DNA of 59,710 bases from Proteiniclasticum sp. (GTDB taxonomy: Bacteria > Bacillota > Clostridia > Clostridiales > Clostridiaceae), in NCBI RefSeq assembly GCF_003514505.1, contig NZ_DOPX01000011.1, forward strand, positions 1-59,710, read 5' to 3'. The notes under the pieces are model-generated. The model did no database searches and had not been told where the DNA came from. It saw only the letters and a program-made list of their open reading frames with translations. The translations under genes and the position numbers were made by a program. Shown one piece after another: positions 50,050 through 59,004 of the stretch (its first letter is position 1; every line of letters begins with the position of its first letter).

Positions 50050-51345
50050 ATGAAAGTCGCATTTCAGACCCTTGGCTGCCGAGTCAATGTTTATGATTCG
50101 GAGGCCATGATTGAAATGTTCAAGAAAGACGGGTATGAGCTGGTTGATTTTAATGAAACAGCAGATGTATATGTCATCAATACCTGTACCGTGACGAACA
50201 TGGGAGATAAAAAGTCCAGGCAGTACATCAGTCGAGCCAAGAGGAAGAATCCTCAAGCCACTGTGGCTGTCGTAGGTTGCTATTCACAGGTGAGCAAAGA
50301 GGATGTGATGGAAATCCCAGGGGTTGATGTCATTCTGGGATCAAGGAACAAAAGTGATATTGTCTATCATGTGAATCAGGCTAGAGCAGAGAAACGTCAA
50401 ATCGTAGAGGTTACAGATAAACTGATTCTGAACTCAAAGTTTGAAGATTTAGGTGTGACTGGATACGAGGGAAAGACGAGAGCGTTTTTAAAGATTCAGG
50501 ATGGATGCAACAGGTTCTGCACCTACTGCATTATCCCTTATGCAAGAGGTGGGCTATCCAGTAAGAATCCCGATAAAGTTCTTGATGAAATCAGGAAACT
50601 GTCTGAAGAAGGATACACTGAAGTGATTCTTTCTGGAATTCACATTGCCTCTTATGGACATGATCTTCAGGAAAAATGGGATCTTCTGGATCTTCTGGAT
50701 CAGATTGAAGAGATTGATGGCATCAGAAGAGTCAGAATTGGCTCCATTGAGCCTATGTTCTTCAAAGAAGGGAGAATGGATCGTATCGTCAAGATGAGAA
50801 AGCTCTGTCCTCATTTTCATCTCTCTCTTCAATCGGGATCAGACCATACACTGCAGAGGATGAACCGCCGCTATACAGCTAGCGATTTTGAAGAGGTTGT
50901 ATCAGAGCTCAGGCAGAAGATGCCTGATGTTTCGATTACCACGGATGTAATTGTTGGATTTCCAGGCGAGTCTGAAGAGGAGTTCCAGGAGACATTTGAT
51001 TTTCTGGACCGCATGAATCTAACAAAGGTGCATACCTTTAAATACAGCCAGAGAAAAGGGACACCAGCATATCAGATGAAAGAACAGGTTTCGGGTGAGA
51101 TTAAAGATATTCGAAGCAAACGTATTATGACTCAAAGCAATGAAAAAGAAGCAATATTTCTTGAGTCATATCTTGGGAGATCACTTACGGTTCTTTATGA
51201 GGAAGGAAAAGGCGGTATTCATTTCGGATATTCAGCGAACTATCTGAAGATCAGAGTAGAGAGCAATGTGGATATTCAAGGAAAGTATCTGGAAACGAAG
51301 ATAGTGGGCTTGAAGGAGGATTACTTGATCGGTGAAATCATCTAA
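50050..51345 (+). CDS. mtaB: tRNA t6A37 methylthiotransferase MtaB
   Basis: MtaB is a radical SAM enzyme that adds a methylthio group to t6A at position 37 of tRNAs. The 431-residue protein has the N-terminal three-cysteine cluster domain (GCRVN near 9, NTCTVTNMGDKKSRQ near 43, VGCYS near 78), the radical SAM motif CNRFCTYCIIPYARG near 150 and a C-terminal TRAM domain. ATG 50050 is chosen over the TTG just before. It overlaps no gene but follows rsmE by 3 bases. Confidence 0.95.
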   Translation: MKVAFQTLGCRVNVYDSEAMIEMFKKDGYELVDFNETADVYVINTCTVTNMGDKKSRQYISRAKRKNPQATVAVVGCYSQVSKEDVMEIPGVDVILGSRNKSDIVYHVNQARAEKRQIVEVTDKLILNSKFEDLGVTGYEGKTRAFLKIQDGCNRFCTYCIIPYARGGLSSKNPDKVLDEIRKLSEEGYTEVILSGIHIASYGHDLQEKWDLLDLLDQIEEIDGIRRVRIGSIEPMFFKEGRMDRIVKMRKLCPHFHLSLQSGSDHTLQRMNRRYTASDFEEVVSELRQKMPDVSITTDVIVGFPGESEEEFQETFDFLDRMNLTKVHTFKYSQRKGTPAYQMKEQVSGEIKDIRSKRIMTQSNEKEAIFLESYLGRSLTVLYEEGKGGIHFGYSANYLKIRVESNVDIQGKYLETKIVGLKEDYLIGEII

Positions 51346-51415
51346 ACAGACTTACCACTGAGGAGATTTATTTGATATACTGAATCAAGAAGTAAAATTT
51401 GAAAGGCGGATCGAT

Positions 51416-51757
51416 ATGGATTGTTTATTTTGTAAGATCATACAAGGAGAAATCCCATCTGCTAAGATTTATGAAGATGAGTTTGTCTATGCATTCAGGG
51501 ACATTGATCCTAAAGCACCTACCCATGTGCTGATTGTACCCAAAAAGCATATTTCGTCGGTGAATGAGCTGGAAGCTGAAGATACCGCTTTGCTTGGAAA
51601 TGTGTATAAAGCTGTGCAAACCGTAGCTGTAGCGGAAGGCATTGATAAAACAGGGTATCGGGTTGTTGTGAACACTCTATCTGATGGAGGGCAGACTGTG
51701 GCACATCTTCATTTCCATCTCCTGGGAGGAAGAAGTCTCACTTGGCCACCTGGCTAA
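51416..51757 (+). CDS. HIT family protein (HINT-like nucleotide hydrolase)
   Basis: The 113-residue protein is a histidine-triad hydrolase of the HINT type. CLFCKIIQGEIPSAKIYED near the start and the catalytic HLHFHLLGGR near residue 97 are typical. It may act on AMP-amine compounds. GGCGG lies before the ATG. It follows mtaB by 70 bases with a plausible promoter TTGATATACT in between. HIT proteins commonly lie here between mtaB and rpsU in clostridial genomes. Confidence 0.95.
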   Translation: MDCLFCKIIQGEIPSAKIYEDEFVYAFRDIDPKAPTHVLIVPKKHISSVNELEAEDTALLGNVYKAVQTVAVAEGIDKTGYRVVVNTLSDGGQTVAHLHFHLLGGRSLTWPPG

Positions 51758-51762
51758 AAACG

Positions 51763-51791
51763 TTGACTGTTTTGAAAATATGTACTATAAT
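51763..51791 (+). promoter_or_regulatory. rpsU promoter
   Basis: TTGACT (51763-51768) and TATAAT (51786-51791) are 17 bases apart. The 60-base leader has a hairpin GCCCGAAAGGC (about 51809-51819). This gives rpsU strong, separate expression. Confidence 0.85.
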
Positions 51792-51859
51792 TACTAGTGT
51801 GTTATTTTGCCCGAAAGGCTGATATTTATATTTTTAACTAGCGGAGGGAGGGATAATGA

Positions 51860-52036
51860 ATGTCAGAAATCAAAGTTGGAGAGAATGAATCTTTAGAGAA
51901 CGCACTGAGACGCTTCAAGAAGAAGTGTGCAAGATCCGGAATTCTTGGTGAAGTAAGAAAGAGAGAACATTACGAGAAGCCAAGTGTAAAGAAGAAGCTT
52001 AAGTCCGAAGCAGCAAGAAAGAGAAAGTTCAAGTAG
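51860..52036 (+). CDS. rpsU: 30S ribosomal protein S21
   Basis: S21 is a small basic protein on the 30S platform near the anti-Shine-Dalgarno sequence. The 58 residues read directly from the sequence: SEIKVGENESLENALRRFKK at the start, CARSGILGEVRKREHYEKPS in the middle and a Lys/Arg tail. A nearby out-of-frame ATG at 51856 is rejected because it does not give S21. GGAGGGAGGG precedes the start. yqeY follows 32 bases downstream. Confidence 0.98.
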   Translation: MSEIKVGENESLENALRRFKKKCARSGILGEVRKREHYEKPSVKKKLKSEAARKRKFK

Positions 52037-52068
52037 TTTTCTTTTTTTAGAAAAGGTGTGATCAAACT

Positions 52069-52512
52069 ATGATCAAAGAACAGATTCAGAATGATTGGAA
52101 AGAAGCTCTGAAAAGCAAGGATAAGGGAAAAGCCAGTGTTTTAAGCATGGCAAAATCTGCAATCCTCTATGCTGAAAAAGAAGCTCAAACCTCACTTTCT
52201 GAAGAACAAATCATTGAGATTCTCGCTAGAGAAGTGAAAATGAGAAGAGATGCTGTAGCTGAGTTTGAAAAAGGTCAAAGAGCTGACCTGGTTGAACAAA
52301 GCAATTTCGAAATAGAAACTTTATTAAGTTATCTACCAAAGCAGTTAAAAGAAGATGAAATAATTGAATTGGTTGAGAATACAGCTAAAGAAATCGGAGC
52401 AAATAACATGAAAGACATGGGGAAACTCATGGCAGCACTCAAGCCGTTGATTACAGGAAAAGCCGATGGCAAACTTGTGAGCACTCTGGTGAAGAATTAT
52501 TTAACGAAATAA
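52069..52512 (+). CDS. yqeY: GatB/YqeY domain protein
   Basis: The 147-residue protein is a free-standing YqeY protein, related to the tail domain of GatB that contacts tRNA in the amidotransferase. The family pattern is visible: DWKEALKSKDKGKASVLSM near residue 10, EVKMRRDAVAEFEKGQRADLVEQ near 57 and LLSYLPKQL near 88. Its role in the cell is uncertain. It is co-transcribed with rpsU, a common pairing in Firmicutes, and ends at a terminator. Confidence 0.95.
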   Translation: MIKEQIQNDWKEALKSKDKGKASVLSMAKSAILYAEKEAQTSLSEEQIIEILAREVKMRRDAVAEFEKGQRADLVEQSNFEIETLLSYLPKQLKEDEIIELVENTAKEIGANNMKDMGKLMAALKPLITGKADGKLVSTLVKNYLTK

Positions 52513-52519
52513 AAAATGG

Positions 52520-52555
52520 CTCATCTTGTTTCTGTGAAATAAGATGAGTTTTTTT
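52520..52555 (+). terminator. Terminator of rpsU-yqeY
   Basis: CTCATCTT and AAGATGAG pair across a 13-base loop and end in seven T. Confidence 0.88.
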
Positions 52556-52627
52556 GTCTCTAAACAAGGTGTAAGAAACCTGGAAAAAGGATATAATAAA
52601 GGGAAAATACCTGAGAAAGGGGAACTT

Positions 52628-53608
52628 ATGGAAAGAGCATTGTTACTAGAAAAGACAGAGGAAGGTTCTGTGCTGAAGTATCGGAATATTGAGCTTCCGA
52701 ATCTTTCAGATGGAGAAGTGAGAATCAGGGTGTCCTATACAGGCATCAACTATAAAGACAGACTTGCGGTAGATGCATCAAGCAAGGTGGTGAGAAAGTA
52801 CCCTATGGTACCTGGGATTGACTTTTCAGGTGTTGTTGAGGACAGTAAATCAAGAGACTTTGCTGTTGGAGATCAAGTGTTTGTCACAGGATATGGCTAT
52901 GGTACGGATCAGCCAGGAGGCTACCAGGAAACTGTCATTGTAAAGCAGGAACATTTGATGAGGCTTCCTGAAGAAATGTCTTTGAAAGATGTGATGATTT
53001 ATGGTACAGCCGGTTTCACAGCAGCTCTATCAGTGGATGCCATTGAAAAAGCTCTTGGAAGCCTTGATGGGAAAAGGGTTCTTGTCACTGGCGGAAGTGG
53101 AGGTGTTTCTTCTCATGGGGTTCTGATTCTCTGTGCATTAGGTGCAGAAGTCACTGTGGCGAGCAGAACTTTGGAGAATGAAGAATATCTAGAATCTTTA
53201 GGTGCTCGGGAAGTGATCTTATTTGACAGTTTGCTTGAGAAAAGAAGAGCGTTGTCTGTGGAGAAGTGGGATGGGGTACTGGATACAACGGGAGGAGAAG
53301 CTTTAGGGAACATACTTACGGAAGTGAAGTACGGAGGAATAGTCTGCGCCAGCGGGAATTTATCCGGTATCAGGTTCGAGAGTACAGTATTTCCATTTAT
53401 TTTAAGGGGAATTACCTTAAAAGGAATTGATAGTGTTATGGTGGATCATGCCATGAGAAATGAGATTTTTAGAAAACTGGCCACCACATGGTCTTCTGTG
53501 GGTCTTGAAAGAATGCTGAAGAAAGTCATTTCTTTCAAGGAGCTGCATGAGGAACTTCTTCAGTCATCAGTAGGTGTTGGTAGAGTTCTGGTTGATATGA
53601 GTATGTGA
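52628..53608 (+). CDS. YhdH/YhfP family quinone oxidoreductase (acryloyl-CoA reductase-like)
   Basis: A 326-residue medium-chain dehydrogenase without structural zinc. GINYKDRLAVDASSKVVRKYP near residue 42 and PGIDFSGVVEDS near 61 are typical of YhdH/YhfP, relatives of the NADPH-dependent acryloyl-CoA reductase AcuI. The Rossmann motif VLVTGGSGGVSSHGV is near 150. The start is set by AAAGGGGA before the ATG; the reading frame runs 84 bases further upstream, through the yqeY terminator, so that start is rejected. It interrupts the usual yqeY-to-pgpH neighbourhood. A TATAAT box near 52592 could be its promoter. Confidence 0.88.
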   Translation: MERALLLEKTEEGSVLKYRNIELPNLSDGEVRIRVSYTGINYKDRLAVDASSKVVRKYPMVPGIDFSGVVEDSKSRDFAVGDQVFVTGYGYGTDQPGGYQETVIVKQEHLMRLPEEMSLKDVMIYGTAGFTAALSVDAIEKALGSLDGKRVLVTGGSGGVSSHGVLILCALGAEVTVASRTLENEEYLESLGAREVILFDSLLEKRRALSVEKWDGVLDTTGGEALGNILTEVKYGGIVCASGNLSGIRFESTVFPFILRGITLKGIDSVMVDHAMRNEIFRKLATTWSSVGLERMLKKVISFKELHEELLQSSVGVGRVLVDMSM

Positions 53609-53753
53609 TTTCTATCAGTAGTATTTCAGAGCATAGTTTGATAAACTGAAACTATAATAGAGTGAAGGTGTAAGGGAAGGAGTAATCCAGACCCTCACTG
53701 CAATACACGGAATATCCTGATAATCAGAACATACGATAACATAAGGAGTGGCA

Positions 53754-55808
53754 ATGAGAATAGAAAGAAAAACCTGGTGGCGGTATGGCGTTTTTATGGT
53801 ATCCATCATCGTGACATTTATTATCCTTCTGACTAGTATCGTGAATAAGAAGTATGATCTTAAGGTTGGAGATATTGCACCTGTTGATTTTAGAGCGAAT
53901 GTGGATTTGGTGGATGAAGTGACAACCAAAGCCCTCATTGAAGATGCAGTAGCCTCTGTGCAGAATCAGTATACCCAGGAACTGGAAGTAAGAAGAAATG
54001 CGCTGAAAGAGAGCAATGACTTTTTCAATGGGATCATCAACTCCAGAAATCCTATGGTTTCATTGGATGAAATTGCCACAGTTCTTTCAGAACGGGGAAC
54101 CTATGGAATTAGTGAAGATGGGTACTTTGCGCTTCTCTCCATTGACAATAGCGATTTGAGGTATGCGTTAAATACCATTAACAACGGAATTAATAAAATA
54201 TACGAGACTCCGTTGGAAGAAGACGATGAGAGTAAAATCACACGGTCAAAAACTGAAATGACAGATATAGTGGATAGTTTCAGCTTTAATGAGGCAGCGA
54301 AAAATGCCATTAAGCAGTTTGTAGTGACCTTAGTGAAACCGAATTATTTTTATGATGAGGAAGCAACGGCGAGGTTGAAAGAAGAAGCTGAAAATAGTAT
54401 TACGCCTGTTCTCATCAAGAAAAACCAGACAATAGTAAAGGAGGGGGATCCGGTCAATGCAAATCAGCTGGAGATTCTCTCTGAGCTTGGGTATCTAAGC
54501 GAAAGCGGGTTCAATGCCCTTCCATATAGCGGTTTGGTCGTTGCAGTACTGGTCATCCATCTGATTATTGTTTTTTATCTCAAGCGTTTTTATAAAGCGA
54601 TCTATGAAGATACAAAAAAGATTGCGCTGATCTTCCTTCTTATGAATCTTGCACTGGCCTTGGCAAGAGCTATGGTGATCATCAGTCCGTTTATTGTTCC
54701 TTACACATTTCTTCCAATGCTACTGACCATTCTTGTGAAAAAACGAGTGGGTCAAAGCTTGGCTCTTTACAGTGCTGTTTTTCTCAGTATTGTGACGGGG
54801 TTCAATGTGCAGGTTCTTCTGCTTCTGATGCTGACATCTATTCTCAGTGTGATTTTTATCAATAAAGTGGAAGAGAGAAATGATATTTTAAAGTCAAGTT
54901 TCTATATTTCTGTAGTAACTTTTGTGGTGTCGCTCTCCTTGGGATTCCTGCTGTCCAATTCTGTTATGGATTCTATAAGGAACTCATTGTTTGCGGCAAG
55001 TGGTGTTATTTTATCTGGAATACTTGTGATTGGGTTTTTGCCGCTCATTGAGAATACCTTTAATGTGGTAACGGAGATTAAGCTTCTGGAACTGGCAAAT
55101 CCAAATCATCCATTATTAAAGAGGCTACAGATGGAGGCCCCGGGGACATATCACCACAGCATTATGGTGGGGAATCTTGCAGAAGCTGCGGCTGAAGAGC
55201 TGCACGCAAACAGCATCCTCCTTCGGGTTGCTGCATACTATCATGATATCGGAAAGCTCTCAAGGCCCCAATTCTTTAAAGAGAATCAGATTGGATCGAA
55301 GAATCCACATGATGAAATATCACCGAACCTATCTACATTGATCATCATCAATCATGTGAAGATTGGTTTGGAAATGGCTGAAAAAGCGAAATTGCCGCAG
55401 GAAATCAAAGATCTGATTGCCCAGCACCATGGTACAACTCTGGTGAAGTATTTTTATCTGACCATGAAGAACAATGCCGAAGATCCTGATTCTGTGAAAG
55501 AAGAGGATTATCGCTACCCCGGACCGAAACCAAAGACCAGGGAAGCGGGGATTATGATGCTTGCTGACAGCGTTGAGGCGGCAGTAAGAAGTATTTCGGA
55601 CCCGACGCAAGGAAAAGTGGAAGCCATGGTATATAAGATATTTAAAGACAAATTGGAGGATGGACAGCTAGATGAGTGCGACATTACCTTCAGTGATGTA
55701 TCAAAGATCAGAAAGAACTTTTTGAAAACTTTTAGCTCTATTTATCATGAAAGAATAGAGTATCCGGAAGATAAGCGAAAAAAGCCAACAGTTAGGAGAA
55801 AACAATGA
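53754..55808 (+). CDS. pgpH: HD-domain cyclic-di-AMP phosphodiesterase PgpH (7TMR-HDED/YqfF)
   Basis: PgpH breaks down the second messenger c-di-AMP. The 684-residue protein has an N-terminal membrane segment (residues 8-29), an extracellular domain up to about 255, seven hydrophobic segments to about 445 and a cytoplasmic HD domain: GTYHHSIMVGNLAEAAAEELHA from about 464 and YYHDIGKLSRP near 495. The metal ligands H and HD are intact. ATG 53754 is five bases after AAGGAG; an earlier in-frame GTG lies within that site. It overlaps ybeY by 4 bases. Confidence 0.95.
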   Translation: MRIERKTWWRYGVFMVSIIVTFIILLTSIVNKKYDLKVGDIAPVDFRANVDLVDEVTTKALIEDAVASVQNQYTQELEVRRNALKESNDFFNGIINSRNPMVSLDEIATVLSERGTYGISEDGYFALLSIDNSDLRYALNTINNGINKIYETPLEEDDESKITRSKTEMTDIVDSFSFNEAAKNAIKQFVVTLVKPNYFYDEEATARLKEEAENSITPVLIKKNQTIVKEGDPVNANQLEILSELGYLSESGFNALPYSGLVVAVLVIHLIIVFYLKRFYKAIYEDTKKIALIFLLMNLALALARAMVIISPFIVPYTFLPMLLTILVKKRVGQSLALYSAVFLSIVTGFNVQVLLLLMLTSILSVIFINKVEERNDILKSSFYISVVTFVVSLSLGFLLSNSVMDSIRNSLFAASGVILSGILVIGFLPLIENTFNVVTEIKLLELANPNHPLLKRLQMEAPGTYHHSIMVGNLAEAAAEELHANSILLRVAAYYHDIGKLSRPQFFKENQIGSKNPHDEISPNLSTLIIINHVKIGLEMAEKAKLPQEIKDLIAQHHGTTLVKYFYLTMKNNAEDPDSVKEEDYRYPGPKPKTREAGIMMLADSVEAAVRSISDPTQGKVEAMVYKIFKDKLEDGQLDECDITFSDVSKIRKNFLKTFSSIYHERIEYPEDKRKKPTVRRKQ

Positions 55809-56308
55809 TTATTATTGAAAATGAACAAGATCAGATTGAAGTTCCACAATCCCTGCTGGAAGCCATCAAAGAAGCGATTTTATTTACTTTGAAAGATCAG
55901 GGGGTTGAAGAAGAAGCGGAGATCAGTATGCTTCTTGTGGATAACGATGCAATAAAAGAAATGAACAAAGAATATAGAAACATTGATAAGGAGACGGATG
56001 TTCTTTCTTTTCCGATGATTTCCTATGAAGAAGGAAAAGTTTTTCGTGATGAATATCTGAACCATCAGTTTGGTCCGGAGTATTATGACGGAGAGGCTCT
56101 GCTTCTTGGGGATGTGGTGCTGTCCATGGAAAAAGCCAATGAACAGGCTCTTGAGTTTGGCCATTCACTAAAAAGAGAAGCGTGCTATCTTACGATACAT
56201 TCCATCTTGCATCTTCTGGGATATGATCATATGACAGACATGGACAAACAAAGAATGCGAGAAGCAGAAGAGCGTATTCTTCATGCTCTAGACATATCCC
56301 GTGAATAA
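55805..56308 (+). CDS. ybeY: Endoribonuclease YbeY
   Basis: YbeY is a zinc-dependent RNase needed for rRNA processing and ribosome quality control. The 167-residue protein has the metal-binding HSILHLLGYDHMTD near residue 135 with three histidines, and NKEYRNIDKETDVLSFPM near 50 upstream. Length is normal. It begins at ATG overlapping the pgpH stop by 4 bases, so translation is coupled, and the next gene starts 12 bases after its stop. It is a classical Firmicutes neighbour of dgkA and era. Confidence 0.97.
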   Translation: MIIIENEQDQIEVPQSLLEAIKEAILFTLKDQGVEEEAEISMLLVDNDAIKEMNKEYRNIDKETDVLSFPMISYEEGKVFRDEYLNHQFGPEYYDGEALLLGDVVLSMEKANEQALEFGHSLKREACYLTIHSILHLLGYDHMTDMDKQRMREAEERILHALDISRE

Positions 56309-56320
56309 GGTGGTGCTATA

Positions 56321-57022
56321 ATGGATTTTAAAGGCCTGCTGGACAGTTTTAATTATGCAATCTCCGGGTTCATCTATGCCGTAAGAACCCAACGGAATAT
56401 GAAGATTCATATGGTAGCAGCAATCTTAGTGATATTATTCTCACTATTTACCAATATTACAAAGGTGGAGCTTCTGATTCTTTTTGTCAGTATGACCATG
56501 GTGATGGCCGCTGAACTTCTGAACACTGCCATAGAAAGTGCCATTGATGCCACGACGAATCACTATCATCCACTGGCGAAAATTGCTAAGAATACTGCAG
56601 CGGCAGCTGTGCTTCTGACAGCTGTAAATGCACTGGCTGTGGGGTATTTTATATTTTGGGAAGAGATCACCACATTTACTTACAGGGGGGTACAGCTTGT
56701 CAAACATTCAAGTCCGTATCTTGTCATTGTCATACTGGTTATCGTGGCTCTTTCTGTAATTCTCACGAAAGCTGTAGTGGGGGAAGGTACACCCTTAAAA
56801 GGAGGTATGCCATCTGGGCATGCGGCTGTGGCGTTCAGTTTGGCAACGGTCATCAGCTATCTGTCAGACTCCACCATAGCAATTACACTCAGTTTTATCA
56901 TGGCACTCATTGTAGCCCAGTCAAGAGTGGATTCCAAAGTGCATTCAATAAAAGAAGTGTTTGTTGGAGGGTTGTTGGGATTTCTCATCACAATTCTCTT
57001 ATTTAGAGTTTTCGGTTACTAA
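56321..57022 (+). CDS. Diacylglycerol/undecaprenol kinase fused to PAP2-type phosphatase
   Basis: Two membrane domains share one 233-residue chain. Residues 1-115 are a DgkA-type lipid kinase: GFIYAVRTQRNMKIHMVAA near 16 and the catalytic AELLNTAIESAID near 65. Residues 125-233 are a small PAP2-type phosphatase: GGMPSGHAAVAFS near 161 and SRVDSKVHSIKE near 205, the latter giving the histidine and a Glu instead of the usual Asp. Such a chain could both phosphorylate and dephosphorylate undecaprenol or diacylglycerol. It follows ybeY by 12 bases, where dgkA is expected. Confidence 0.88.
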   Translation: MDFKGLLDSFNYAISGFIYAVRTQRNMKIHMVAAILVILFSLFTNITKVELLILFVSMTMVMAAELLNTAIESAIDATTNHYHPLAKIAKNTAAAAVLLTAVNALAVGYFIFWEEITTFTYRGVQLVKHSSPYLVIVILVIVALSVILTKAVVGEGTPLKGGMPSGHAAVAFSLATVISYLSDSTIAITLSFIMALIVAQSRVDSKVHSIKEVFVGGLLGFLITILLFRVFGY

Positions 57023-57043
57023 AATAAAGAAATGAGGGATAAT

Positions 57044-57463
57044 ATGTACAAAAAATTGATAGAGGCAGCTCTCGAAGCAAGAGAAAATGCCTATGTTCCA
57101 TATTCAGGGTTCAAAGTTGGGTCCGCAGTACTTATGGAAGATGATTCCATTTTCAGTGGCTGTAACATTGAAAATGCATCCTATGGTGCTACAAACTGTG
57201 CAGAACGCACTGCAATATTCAATGCTGTGTCCCATGGACGCCATAAGATTAAAGCCATAGCGGTTGTTGGAGATATCCATAATTTTACTTATCCATGCGG
57301 AATCTGCAGACAAGTGATTGTAGAATTCGCTGAGAGCAAAGAAATTCCGATTATTATTATAAAAAGCAAAGAAGAGTACATTGTAAAAACAATGGAAGAT
57401 ATTTTGCCTGGTGCTTTTACTAAGATTGACCTCGATAAAGAGAAGGAAGTTAAAAATGTTTAA
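57044..57463 (+). CDS. cdd: Cytidine deaminase
   Basis: Cdd converts cytidine to uridine in pyrimidine salvage. The 139-residue protein has the N-terminal YVPYSGFKVGSAV near 16, the catalytic ENASYGATNCAERTAIF near 46-62 with the zinc-binding cysteine, and PCGICRQVI near 84 with two more zinc cysteines. The internal ATG is chosen on spacing from GAGGGA. Its end overlaps the era start by 8 bases. The catalytic Glu of AERTA is present. Confidence 0.95.
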   Translation: MYKKLIEAALEARENAYVPYSGFKVGSAVLMEDDSIFSGCNIENASYGATNCAERTAIFNAVSHGRHKIKAIAVVGDIHNFTYPCGICRQVIVEFAESKEIPIIIIKSKEEYIVKTMEDILPGAFTKIDLDKEKEVKNV

Positions 57464-58340
57464 ATCAGGATTTATTACAGTTGTGGGCAGACCTAATGTG
57501 GGGAAGTCGACACTCATCAACCATTTAATGGGGGCTAAACTTTCCATTGTTTCCAATAAACCCCAAACAACAAGAAAAAATATGAATGCAATTTATACAG
57601 ATGACGATGCTCAAATCATTTTTGTGGACACTCCAGGAATTCATAAAGCAAAGAATAAACTGGGTGAATATATGGTCCATGTTGCCAAAGAAAGCCTAAG
57701 TCAAGTGGATTTGGTGATTTTCATTACAACTGCTTCAGGAGAGATTCATCCTGGCGATGCGCTTATACTGGAAGAACTGAAAGGACTCAAGACACCTAAG
57801 TTCCTTCTGGTGAACAAGATTGATGAGTTCACACAGGACAGAGTAGCTAAAACCTTAGAGCTTTATGGAAAAGCGGCGGAGTTTGATGAGATCATTCCAA
57901 TATCGGCACTGAAAGGAAAGAATACCGAGGATATTCTAGCTCTGGTGAAGAAGTATCTGCCTGAAGGTCCAATGTACTATCCTGAAGATATGGTAGCAGA
58001 TGTCCATTTAAGATTCATGGCGGCTGAAACCATCCGTGAAAAGGCATTGAAACTTCTTCAGCAGGAGATACCACATGGCATTGCTGTTGAGATTACAACA
58101 ATGCAGGAGAAAGAAAATGGAAACTGGTATATTGAGGCAGATATCATCTGTGAGAAAGACTCCCATAAGGGAATTATTATCGGCAAAGGTGGCCAGACAC
58201 TAAAGAAGATTGGGACTTGGGCTCGAGAAGATATGGAAGTATATCTGGAAGGCAAAGTGGATCTGAAGACTTTTGTGAAAGTTCGTAAGGAATGGAGAGA
58301 CAATCAGGCGCTCCTGAAGGAGCTCGGGTATAAAGAATAA
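57456..58340 (+). CDS. era: GTPase Era
   Basis: Era assists 30S subunit maturation. The 294-residue protein has G1 GRPNVGKST near residue 10, G3 DTPGIH near 57, G4 NKID near 121 and a C-terminal KH domain with GIIIGKGGQTLKKIG near 238. Length is normal. The ATG lies behind AGAAGGAAG inside the end of cdd, an 8-base overlap. era ends sharing one base with the start of recO. Confidence 0.98.
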   Translation: MFKSGFITVVGRPNVGKSTLINHLMGAKLSIVSNKPQTTRKNMNAIYTDDDAQIIFVDTPGIHKAKNKLGEYMVHVAKESLSQVDLVIFITTASGEIHPGDALILEELKGLKTPKFLLVNKIDEFTQDRVAKTLELYGKAAEFDEIIPISALKGKNTEDILALVKKYLPEGPMYYPEDMVADVHLRFMAAETIREKALKLLQQEIPHGIAVEITTMQEKENGNWYIEADIICEKDSHKGIIIGKGGQTLKKIGTWAREDMEVYLEGKVDLKTFVKVRKEWRDNQALLKELGYKE

Positions 58341-58984
58341 TGCAGGTGAAGGCTAAAGGCATTGTGATCAAAACCATGGATTACAAAGAGAAGGATAAGA
58401 TTCTATGGATTTTTACAGAAGAACTGGGTAAAGTCTCTGTGTTGTGTAAAGGTGCACGATCTCCCAAATACCGGTACCAGTTCATGACACGTCCCATGAT
58501 TTTTGGTGACTTTTTGCTGTTTAAAGGGAAATCCCTATATAATTTTAATGAAGGTACTCTGATACACGGTTTTTCGGATGTTACCTCATCTTTAGAGCTT
58601 CTGACTTATGCATCCTATTTTTTGGAAATGATTGATATTGTGACATTGGACGAGGAAGCGCAGCCTTATCTATACAGGAATCTGGTGACAGCGCTTTATC
58701 TCTTGGAGTCTGAGGCCATTGACGTTGAAGTCATTACACTGGTTTACGAAATCAAACTCATCACACTGACGGGATACCGGATTGGACGTCAATCAGTGCC
58801 TTTTGCCGTTTCAAACGAAGCACTACAAGCAGCGGAGTTCTTTTTAAGGAATGAATATGCAAAGAGTGCAGAGTATGAGATGGATCATACGGTCAAGTCA
58901 GAGCTCCAAAGAATCACATCCTTTATCATTAAAGACAGTTATCAGCGTAAACCTAAAAGTCTGGATTTACTGAAGTATATGTAA
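58340..58984 (+). CDS. recO: DNA repair protein RecO, short form without zinc-binding segment
   Basis: RecO helps RecR and RecF load RecA. The 214-residue protein has the N-terminal OB fold (GIVIKTMDYKEKDKILWIF near 6, KGARSPKYRYQFMTRPM near 37) and a helical C-terminus. Most Firmicutes RecO are about 240-255 residues and have four cysteines after the GYxxxL helix. Here the helix runs LTGYRIGRQSVPFAVSNEALQAAEFF, with no cysteine in this segment, so about 30 residues of the zinc-binding finger appear deleted. It follows era with a one-base overlap, its usual position. Confidence 0.9.
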   Translation: MQVKAKGIVIKTMDYKEKDKILWIFTEELGKVSVLCKGARSPKYRYQFMTRPMIFGDFLLFKGKSLYNFNEGTLIHGFSDVTSSLELLTYASYFLEMIDIVTLDEEAQPYLYRNLVTALYLLESEAIDVEVITLVYEIKLITLTGYRIGRQSVPFAVSNEALQAAEFFLRNEYAKSAEYEMDHTVKSELQRITSFIIKDSYQRKPKSLDLLKYM

Positions 58985-59004
58985 AGACCATAAGGAGGTA
59001 AAAA

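Noticed and set aside
52544..52627. Upstream extension of the YhdH/YhfP-like gene
   Set aside because: The extra N-terminus would be translated from the yqeY terminator hairpin and has no ribosome binding site; the ATG at 52628 matches the family start.
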